Assembly (NCBI GenBank): GCA_023300365.1
Contig: JALZWD010000345.1
Coordinates: 1 to 5,569, forward strand
DNA length: 5,569 bases
Reading direction: 5' to 3'
Origin: Flavimaricola sp.
GTDB taxonomy: Bacteria > Pseudomonadota > Alphaproteobacteria > Rhodobacterales > Rhodobacteraceae
The notes under the pieces were generated by a model, which worked only from the letters and a program-made list of their open reading frames with translations, was not told the origin of the DNA and ran no database searches. Shown one piece after another: positions 1 through 4,992 of this stretch (the first letter of the stretch is position 1; each line of letters starts with the position of its first letter). The position numbers were made by a program, and so were the translations under genes.

Positions 1-180
1 TTTATCAAAGCCTCAAAAGTGACATCAGAGATTCAAACTCATTTAGGGAATGACGTGTCTATGAACAACGAAGAAGATCTTCATGACAGCTTGAAACAGT
101 TAAAGCACAAAACTGTTATTGCAGATCCATCAACGGCATCGGCGCCGCCCCCGTCCCGCCTTCGCCGCCATCAATGGTGA
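1..180 (+). pseudogene. Partial open frame of unknown identity running across a rearrangement junction
   Basis: The plus-strand frame starting at base 1 is open from the window edge to a TGA at 178-180 (59 codons). The first 41 or so codons lie in AT-rich DNA and give a hydrophilic, plausible protein C-terminal stretch with acidic and lysine-rich parts (for example MNNEEDLHDSLKQLKHK). From about base 124 the frame runs into the antisense of the glutamate-synthase-like gene and gives a proline- and arginine-rich tail (SAPPPSRLRRHQW), which looks accidental. The other two plus-strand frames close within the first 60 bases, so this frame is the best candidate. I do not recognise the family. It could be the 3' end of a mobile-element or accessory gene fused at the junction, or simply non-coding AT-rich DNA that happens to be open. 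The 5' end is outside the window. Confidence 0.35.
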
Positions 181-1165
181 TAAAATCGGGGGCCGCCTCA
201 ATCGGGCGTTTGGCCAATGCCGCAAAAAACTCGGCAAAGCCTTCCGGGCTGCCAATCACGGTCTTAAACCCCACGGGTTTGCCCGTCACCTCGCGGACAT
301 GTGCGATCAAATCCAGCAAATCGTCAAAATCATCCACCTCCACATGCCGATTGGGCGATATCGAGGCCTCCCCCTCCTTGATGCCACGGATCGCTGCAAT
401 TTCGGCGCTCACTTTCTCGGCCGGAAGGATCCCGCCCTTGCCCGGCTTGGCCCCCTGCGACAGCTTGATCTCAAACATCTTCACCTGCGCATGCGCCGCC
501 ACGTCGCGCAGCTTTTCATCGCTCAACGCACCGTTGACGTCCCGCACCCCATATTTCGCTGTGCCGATCTGAAAAACGATGTCGCATCCGCCGCTCAGGT
601 GGAAATCCGACAGCCCCCCTTCGCCCGTGTTCAACCAAACCCCGGCCTCCGCCGCCCCTCGGCTCAAGGCCTCAACCGCCGGACGCGACAACGCCCCATA
701 CGACATGCCCGAAATGTTGGCGATGGATTGCGCCATAAAGGGATGCCTGCAATAGGGTCCAATTTCCATCGGTGCGGTCCGTGCGGCTTGCTCATCCATC
801 GGTGGAAAGGCCGCGTTGGCAAAAATCGGCGTTCCCGGCACGCCCAAAGCCCGCGTTGATCCAAAGGCAATCGTATTGGTTTTTCCCGAAGACGCCCTGC
901 CGATCCAATCCCGCTGCGCCCGGTTAAAGGGCAATTCCTCGCGGTCCATCGCAAAGAAATATTGCCGGAAAAACTCGCCCAATTCCGTGAAAATATGCCG
1001 AAACCGCCCCAAGACCGGATAATTCCTGCGCACCGCGTCGACGGTTTGGCGACGATCCATGACAAACATGCACAGCACCAAAAACGCCAGCAACCCGACC
1101 ACTGCAATAAAAGCCATCGCCAGCGCCTCAAGCGCCGTCCCGGCCCATCCCATATAGCTCCCCAT
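116..1165 (-). pseudogene. FMN-binding glutamate synthase family protein, 3'-truncated
   Basis: The product resembles the stand-alone proteins carrying the GltB-like FMN/synthase domain, which are membrane-anchored flavoenzyme homologues of unclear substrate. The start at 1165 is supported by AGGAGG eight bases upstream. Residues 8-36 form a hydrophobic membrane segment, followed by the family's N-terminal block (RNYPVLG 47-53, RQYF 67-70, LPFNRAQRDW 78-87). The synthase domain shows NISGMSYGALS (150-160), NTGEGGLSDFH (179-189), VKMFEIKLSQGAKPGKGG (228-245) and DGGEGGTGAAP (332-342). Full-length relatives run to roughly 500 residues; this frame stops at 349, just after PLMD, with two foreign residues (LQ) and a TAA in AT-rich DNA. 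It therefore lacks the expected C-terminal part of the barrel, including the GAD...AR phosphate-binding region and the cysteines of the 3Fe-4S site. A non-functional remnant is most likely. TTGACTTGAC at 1227-1218 could be a -35 region, but I see no good -10. Confidence 0.85.
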
Positions 1166-1279
1166 CGCACGATCCTCCTAACCTCTCCCCTAGGTCAGAT
1201 GCGGCGGGGCCGTCGCCGTCAAGTCAAAAGCGCGGCACAGAAAGAATACCAGATAAAAAAGGCGTCATGAAACGTGCTG

Positions 1280-1318
1280 AAATTCGGCGAATTTGGTGCC
1301 CCCATTGCCGCTAGGCAA
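1280..1318. terminator. Two adjacent inverted repeats at the 3' end of the Hint gene
   Basis: TTGCC-GCTA-GGCAA (1305-1318) overlaps the Hint gene stop codon. AAATTC-GGC-GAATTT (1280-1294) follows directly on the minus strand, and a T6 run (minus strand, 1260-1255) lies 20 bases further on. Both repeats are perfect. The position suits transcript termination or 3'-end protection of the Hint mRNA, but the T-run is not adjacent to either hairpin, so a classical intrinsic terminator is not shown. Confidence 0.35.
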
Positions 1319-2000
1319 CCAAACGGTAACCGGCCTCAATTACGGTGCATTCTGACGCCGCCAAATGTGTTGGTACATCGGTTGCGCGGGCGTGTTGCTG
1401 CGAGGACGTGTGCTCTAGCAAAAACGCAGTCTGCCGCGAGGCAAGTGGCACATAGTGCACATCCAGTGGCGCACATCCGCTCTCATCGACCGCGTCACAA
1501 TGATACAGCATCTCTTTGCTGCCAAAAATGACCTGCTCTTGGGCAAACCGCAGGCGCACCAAATGCAGCATCGCATCTGGAATATAACGGTGAATGTTGT
1601 TCCAGCCGATCAAATCATCGGCCCGCACGACCATAAACGGATCCCCCAACAACGCCTCCGAGGCATCGTTTTCGATCATAACAAGCTGATTGGGCGCAAG
1701 AACAATCTCGTGCGAATTGCCGATCGCCCCGGCCGGCACCATCAATGGCCATTGCGCGGGCTGTTCTAAATAGGTCTCGCTGCCGTGGAATGAATGCTCG
1801 ATTTCCATGACACGTTGTGCCCCGTTATCAAACGTTAACACCTCATCCCCGACCTGAATATCGGCCAAATCGCGCCAACCTGTCGGTGTTGCGACAAAAT
1901 TATTGATCTCAATCCCTGCCGCAATATGTGCAAATTTCGAGAAAACGGGTTCAAGTTTTGTGGCGCCTTGAAAATCACTGACTTGGAGGAATGCAGACAT
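1311..2000 (-). CDS. Hint-domain protein, about 229 residues
   Basis: The product belongs to the Hedgehog/intein (Hint) fold proteins found in many copies in roseobacters; their function is unknown. Seen here: residues 33-58 form the first Hint block (NNFVATPTGWRDLADIQVGDEVLTFD), with the typical VATxxGW and VGDEVLTFD signatures. Residues 86-95 (LMVPAGAIGN) and 99-112 (IVLAPNQLVMIEND) resemble the second block, and a C-terminal part reaches residue 229. I start at 2000 (MSAFLQ...) because the purine-rich AAGAAAGAAGA precedes it, and because the in-frame extension to 2207 overlaps a better-supported small gene and looks random. The Cys that begins classical inteins is absent (Gly-29 or Asn-33 sits near that place), and the block B His is replaced by Gln-105, so self-splicing seems unlikely. 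No signal peptide is visible. It lies 61 bases downstream of the 60-residue gene, on the same strand. Confidence 0.85.
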   Translation of the reverse strand: MSAFLQVSDFQGATKLEPVFSKFAHIAAGIEINNFVATPTGWRDLADIQVGDEVLTFDNGAQRVMEIEHSFHGSETYLEQPAQWPLMVPAGAIGNSHEIVLAPNQLVMIENDASEALLGDPFMVVRADDLIGWNNIHRYIPDAMLHLVRLRFAQEQVIFGSKEMLYHCDAVDESGCAPLDVHYVPLASRQTAFLLEHTSSQQHARATDVPTHLAASECTVIEAGYRLVA

Positions 2001-2045
2001 TTTTTCTTCTTTCTTTGCGGACGGATGTCCATTGTGCCCCCACAC

Positions 2046-2071
2046 AAAAAAATCTGGTGGCCTAGGCGGCC
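2046..2071 (-). terminator. Weak hairpin plus T7 run between the small gene and the Hint gene
   Basis: On the minus strand GGCC-GCCTA-GGCC spans the stop codon of the 60-residue gene (2071-2059). After six bases (ACCAGA) it is followed by seven consecutive T (2052-2046). The stem is only four pairs and the T-run is displaced, so at most I infer partial termination that would lower Hint gene expression relative to the small gene. Confidence 0.3.
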
Positions 2072-2244
2072 TGCGTCTCGGCGTACCGGCGTCCTGCACG
2101 TGCCAAAACCATTGATACCAACGCGTCGTTAATCTCAGGCAGGCAATGTGCCCGGCCCACAACCTCACCTGATTTTTTGCGGCCATGTAGGCGCTGAAGG
2201 GCGACATGGCGGCGCATTTTTGCTTGTACCAACTGAATTTTCAT
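2062..2244 (-). CDS. Small basic hypothetical protein, 60 residues
   Basis: I do not recognise this protein. The start at 2244 is well supported: the minus strand reads AAGGAGAATAGGTT immediately before the ATG, an AGGAG at proper spacing. The product starts MKIQLVQAKMRRHVALQRL, is rich in Arg and Lys through its first half (RR 11-12, RKK 22-24), carries one Cys (about residue 34), and ends in a helix-prone segment (NDALVSMVLARAGRRYAETQAA). There is no signal peptide or membrane helix. A nucleic-acid-binding or ribosome-associated role would fit the charge, but that is a guess. It sits between the operator-like spacer at 2245-2507 and the Hint gene, in the same direction, and is probably the first gene of that transcript. 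A competing longer frame (Hint extension to 2207) overlaps it and has no RBS. Confidence 0.65.
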   Translation of the reverse strand: MKIQLVQAKMRRHVALQRLHGRKKSGEVVGRAHCLPEINDALVSMVLARAGRRYAETQAA

Positions 2245-2290
2245 AACCTATTCTCCTTGCTGGCCCCCTCCACAACTCAAAGGTGCACAA

Positions 2291-2337
2291 GGGAAACTGA
2301 GATTTAAATTATTTTCTACTGAAACAAACTGTTTCCC
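2291..2337. promoter_or_regulatory. Operator-like dyad GAAACA-N3-TGTTTC with a third half-site
   Basis: GAAACAAACTGTTTC (2321-2335) is a perfect six-pair inverted repeat around AAC. GGGAAAC at 2291-2297 is a further copy of the half-site and forms an exact seven-base inverted pair with GTTTCCC at 2331-2337. The sites flank a very AT-rich stretch (TTTAAATTATTTT around 2303-2315) that could hold the -10 region of a minus-strand promoter for the 60-residue gene about 60-90 bases downstream. The geometry suits a dimeric helix-turn-helix repressor; which protein binds is unknown. Confidence 0.5.
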
Positions 2338-2472
2338 AACTTTGGCGCCACGCAAAAATGGCCAAAACGCCAGTAAAACAAGGGTAAAAAACACATTAGC
2401 CAACCTAATTTGGCATTAAGGATAAGTTAACAGAGCGTAAATCCTTGCAACGCAAAGACGCGCGGCGCGCGC

Positions 2473-2503
2473 AAAACGGCCGAAAAAGCCATCACTACCG
2501 GCC
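2473..2503 (-). terminator. Probable argP transcription terminator
   Basis: Five bases after the argP stop codon the minus strand reads GGCCG (2503-2499), then CGGCC (2482-2478), then G and TTTT (2476-2473). A smaller alternative, GCC(G)...(T)GGC followed by TTTTT (2487-2483), uses the same region. Either gives a stem followed by a T-run, as in intrinsic terminators, though the main loop is 16 bases. Confidence 0.4.
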
Positions 2504-2507
2504 AAAC

Positions 2508-3413
2508 TTACGCCCGCAAGAGATCCACTTTTGCCTGTTCCATCACAATCACCCCAAGCTGTCGCAAAATCTCACTGCTTTGTGTGCTCGCTTGCCAATG
2601 CAATGGCACAAGGATGGGTGCCTCCGGCTTCAGTTCAACCAAACGCCCGGCCTTTATGTGCCCCACCACGGTGGATTTGGGCATCATTCCCCATCCGCAA
2701 CCGTTCAAACAACACTCAAGATACCCGCCAAACGATGGCATATAATGGCCGTTTGCCGCCACGTTCTGTCCCATGACACTTAACAACCACTCCTGAGGCA
2801 GCGTGTCTTTACGGTCAAACGTCATCAACGGCGCATCTGCGATGGTGTCAGGTGTGATGCCGTTTGAAAAATATTTCCCAACAAACTCGGGCGTCGCGAC
2901 CGCAACATATTCCATTTGCCCCAAGGTGGTCCTGCGAAAGCCTTGAATAGGCACCTCGCTCGATGTGATCGCCGCCAAAGCAAAGCCTGACGTCAGCTTA
3001 TCATTTGTATGCTCTTGGTCATCGGCAACAATATCTAACTGCACCAAAAGCTTCTCATACGCCCGTTGCACAACCGCGGGAAACCAAGTCGACAGGCTAT
3101 CGGTATTTACCGCGATCCGTATCGTTACGGCCTGATTGCCGTGTTGATCAGAGGTTTTCGCCACCGCACGCCGAAATTGATGCTCAAGCAACTGTACCTG
3201 CTGGGCATGTTTATAAAGCTCCTGCCCAAGCTCGGTTGGCCGACAAGGTCGCCCACGCACAATCACAATAGCGCCCTCACGCTCCTCAAGGTGTTTGATC
3301 CGCTGACTAACCGCCGACTGCGTAATATTTAACTTATGCGCCGCGCCATCAAAGCTCCCCTCCTGCACAACTGCAGCAAGAGCATGAAGCAAATCATAAT
3401 CAAAGCCATACAT
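2508..3413 (-). CDS. argP: LysR-type transcriptional regulator, ArgP (IciA) family
   Basis: This is a DNA-binding regulator of 301 residues, the normal length for the family. In enteric bacteria and corynebacteria (LysG) ArgP senses lysine and arginine and switches on an exporter or amino-acid genes. The N-terminal winged helix-turn-helix covers about residues 4-62: FDYDLLHALAAVVQEGSF, then AAHKLNITQSAVSQRIKHLE (24-43), then the ArgP hallmark RP-RPTE-GQ (RGRPCRPTELGQ, 53-64). The effector domain begins around 92 with IRIAVNTDSLSTWF, which matches the ArgP pattern AVNxDSLxTW, and includes VATPEFVGKYFSNG and the late SFGGYLECCLNGCGWGMMP segment. The start at 3413 is chosen because AAGGAG lies nine bases upstream; the 16-residue extension to 3461 has no RBS and is unlike the family. 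It is divergent from the desaturase, which is therefore its likeliest direct target. No lysE/argO exporter is in the window. Confidence 0.92.
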   Translation of the reverse strand: MYGFDYDLLHALAAVVQEGSFDGAAHKLNITQSAVSQRIKHLEEREGAIVIVRGRPCRPTELGQELYKHAQQVQLLEHQFRRAVAKTSDQHGNQAVTIRIAVNTDSLSTWFPAVVQRAYEKLLVQLDIVADDQEHTNDKLTSGFALAAITSSEVPIQGFRRTTLGQMEYVAVATPEFVGKYFSNGITPDTIADAPLMTFDRKDTLPQEWLLSVMGQNVAANGHYMPSFGGYLECCLNGCGWGMMPKSTVVGHIKAGRLVELKPEAPILVPLHWQASTQSSEILRQLGVIVMEQAKVDLLRA

Positions 3414-3620
3414 AATCCAAAGCTCCTTGGTTTCGTCGACATTCAAAGTCCACATGCACACTCGAAATTACAATCAACCGAATAACCAGACACTTAGCAT
3501 AGCAGCTCCATAAGGAGCATGAGCATTCACTTAAGAACATCTAATACAACTTTAGGGAATGTCACTGTCGTTTTGCAAGCGAGATCGTTAATCATTGTTA
3601 AGGTGAATTTAGGAGACGAT
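3414..3620. promoter_or_regulatory. Divergent argP-desaturase control region with an inverted repeat
   Basis: The 207 bases between the two start codons should hold both promoters and the LysR binding sites. Visible are the argP RBS, the perfect repeat GCTCC-ATAA-GGAGC (3505-3518), and a loose TTA-N12-TAA pair near 3468-3485 that is LysR-like but weak. No strong -35/-10 pair is evident on either strand. The right half (3519-3620) is open in frame with the desaturase, but its ATG at 3519 has the AAGGAG only one base away, so I treat it as an untranslated leader. Confidence 0.45.
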
Positions 3621-4556
3621 ATGTCGGGGCAAGAAATTCGTACAAAATACATGCGTCGCTTTGCAGGGCTCGAGAAAAACAGCCGCCGCGACGCTTGGGT
3701 TATCTTTACCAGCTACATCGCACAGATCACCGCAAGTGTGGCGATTGGGCATGTTTTGTTGCAACAAGCGACACTTCCCGCGATCCTCTTGGCGGCCCTA
3801 TGCGCCTTGTTCATCGCCACGCGACTTCGGGGGCTCAACAACATCGTTCACGAATGCTGTCACTTCACGTTTTGCGAAGACCGCCAGACCAATATCTTGC
3901 TCGGAAGCCTCAGCGCCTCATTGGTGCTCAGCAGCTTCCGCGACTACCAAGAAGAGCACCTGTCGCACCACAAACACCTTGGTGATTATGACCATGATCT
4001 TGACCTGCAAGGCGTCAAAAACCTGCGCCTGCATGATCCCCTCACCTTTGGCACCGTCACGCGTCACATCATCACGCCCCTCATCGGCCGCCATCTGCCC
4101 TACTATCTCGGCATCAACCTATCCGCCCGCGACGGCATCGCATTCCAGGCCTTCAAAATTGGGCTGGTCGCTTCGGTCGTGGCGCTTGCCTTTTGGAACC
4201 CGCTGACAATCCTATTCTTGGTCGTCTTCCCGTTTGCGTGGATTTATTCTGCGCTTAATTTCTGGACCGATTGCCTCGATCACGCGGGCCTGCTCGCCTC
4301 AAACGACGAACTCGACGCCTCGCGCAACATCATCGCCCCCAAGATCATACGTATGATCTTTTTCCCGCGCCATGACTGCTTTCACCTCGTCCACCACCTG
4401 TTCCCCCATGTCCCCGCAGGCCACCTCGAATTTTGCCACACGCAATTAGAAGCCGAAGGGGAATACCGCGAGCGGACCCATGCCTCAAATTGGGGGTTTG
4501 GCGAACGCGTCGTGACCACACAAATGGTCAAGCACCTCAACAAAGCCGCGCCCTAA
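3621..4556 (+). CDS. Fatty-acid-desaturase-superfamily membrane di-iron protein
   Basis: This is an integral membrane non-haem di-iron oxygenase/desaturase of 311 residues. All three histidine boxes are present: HECCH (77-81), HLSHH (113-117) and HLVHH (255-259), with extra conserved histidines at 119, 221 and 251. Membrane segments are likely at about 26-47, 53-67, 180-191 and 195-213, which places the boxes on the cytoplasmic side as in the family. The start at 3621 has AGGAG at good spacing (TAGGAGACGAT before ATG); an upstream in-frame ATG at 3519 has no usable RBS. The substrate cannot be read from sequence. Short bacterial members include lipid desaturases, hydroxylases, and enzymes acting on amino-acid-derived compounds such as the rhizobitoxine desaturase RtxC. 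The divergent argP hints at control by basic amino acids (inference). Confidence 0.88.
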   Translation: MSGQEIRTKYMRRFAGLEKNSRRDAWVIFTSYIAQITASVAIGHVLLQQATLPAILLAALCALFIATRLRGLNNIVHECCHFTFCEDRQTNILLGSLSASLVLSSFRDYQEEHLSHHKHLGDYDHDLDLQGVKNLRLHDPLTFGTVTRHIITPLIGRHLPYYLGINLSARDGIAFQAFKIGLVASVVALAFWNPLTILFLVVFPFAWIYSALNFWTDCLDHAGLLASNDELDASRNIIAPKIIRMIFFPRHDCFHLVHHLFPHVPAGHLEFCHTQLEAEGEYRERTHASNWGFGERVVTTQMVKHLNKAAP

Positions 4557-4631
4557 ATGGGCCAAGACGACACAGCGGCTGGTCCAAGCCAAGACAGGTG
4601 CCAACGATCCTAGATAAAGAGAGTGCCAAAG

Positions 4632-4721
4632 TGGCGGAGGAGGTGGGATTCGAACCCACGGTAGACTTTCACCTACGTCGGTTTTCAAGACCGGTGCATT
4701 CAACCACTCTGCCACTCCTCC
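4632..4721 (-). tRNA. tRNA-Ser (anticodon UGA), CCA encoded
   Basis: Read on the minus strand, the acceptor stem is GGAGGAG (4721-4715) with CTCCTCC (4642-4636), discriminator G at 4635 and CCA at 4634-4632. The D-stem is GCA/TGC, the anticodon loop is CTTGAAA with UGA at 4687-4685, and a long class II variable arm pairs GTAG with CTAC. The T-arm is GTGGG-TTCGAAT-CCCAC. The mature body is 87 bases, normal for tRNA-Ser. The anticodon stem has four good pairs and a C-A opposition at 27-43. It converges with the desaturase gene. TTCAAG-N17-TAGAGG just upstream is a weak possible promoter; no clear terminator follows. Confidence 0.97.
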
Positions 4722-4763
4722 GACACACCACCCTCTAGTCAGCCGCAAGCGATTCTTGAAGCG

Positions 4764-4797
4764 GTTTTCGCAAAACGACGGAAAATGGGGTTTTCCG
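4764..4797. repeat. Two tandem inverted repeats with A4/T4 stems
   Basis: GTTTT-CGC-AAAAC (4764-4776) is followed two bases later by CGGAAAA-TGGGG-TTTTCCG (4779-4797). Both are perfect. Neither is followed by a T-run outside its own stem, so they are not typical terminators; they could be protein-binding sites or structure in the 5' leader of the lipoprotein mRNA. Confidence 0.5.
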
Positions 4798-4820
4798 CTG
4801 CATCTAGCAATCCGACACTT

Positions 4821-4858
4821 CCAAAATACATCATAGGGCGCTATCCTATGCCAAAATA
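4821..4858. promoter_or_regulatory. Inverted repeat CATAGG-N7-CCTATG between direct repeats
   Basis: The perfect six-pair inverted repeat CATAGG/CCTATG (4832-4837, 4845-4850) is flanked on both sides by the octamer CCAAAATA (4821-4828 and 4851-4858). TATCCT at 4842-4847 with TTCCAA 17 bases upstream could be a weak promoter overlapping it. The arrangement is operator-like and lies about 140 bases before the lipoprotein start. Confidence 0.4.
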
Positions 4859-4992
4859 TCGCGTGGCCGCTCTGGCTTTGCGACGAAAACAAGCCAAGGA
4901 TCGCACCACGCGCGATTACATTGGTAGGGCAATTGGCCGAAATATTCGGTCAGGCCACGCGCAAGCGGGGCACAGGCATAGGGGCTGCAGGC

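Larger units (their letters stand above)
2245..2507. other. AT-rich intergenic region between argP and the small gene
   Basis: There is no convincing gene in these 263 bases. The region holds the RBS of the small gene (about 2251-2257), the GAAAC-type dyad, an AT-rich core with several A-runs, a CGCGC-GGC-GCGCG inverted repeat near 2459-2471, and the probable argP terminator at its right end. GC content drops visibly compared with the flanking genes in the middle part and rises sharply around the CG repeat. Confidence 0.6.
4722..4992. other. Intergenic region with several inverted repeats
   Basis: These 271 bases separate the divergent tRNA and lipoprotein genes. I see no supported gene. A plus-strand frame from about 4849 (MPKYRVAALALRRKQ...) is open but has no RBS and overlaps the lipoprotein start in another frame. 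Another frame is open directly upstream of the lipoprotein ATG but has no Met or GTG with an RBS. The left half carries two A/T-stemmed hairpins and a 19-base repeat, described separately; promoters for both flanking genes should lie here. Confidence 0.55.

Noticed and set aside
119..859. Long plus-strand open frame opposite the glutamate-synthase-like gene
   Set aside because: It is the antisense of a gene with clear family motifs, is rich in Arg/His/Pro, and has no RBS.
2001..2207. N-terminal extension of the Hint protein to residue 298
   Set aside because: It overlaps the RBS-supported 60-residue gene in another frame, has random-looking composition and lacks an RBS.
2456..2474. CGCGCGGCGCGCG as a separate terminator or origin element
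   Set aside because: It is a simple CG-alternating repeat without an adjacent T-run or other origin-like motifs.
42..3560. TTTAGGGAATG shared between the left segment and the desaturase leader
   Set aside because: Only 11 bases match and the flanks differ, so an attachment-site or repeat interpretation is not supported.
4632..4721. tRNA-Ser as an integration site of an island
   Set aside because: No integrase and no partial repeat of the tRNA 3' end is seen in the window; the neighbours look like core genes.
4485..4892. Minus-strand open frame of 135 codons
   Set aside because: It runs straight through the tRNA-Ser gene and the desaturase 3' end; it is a chance frame.
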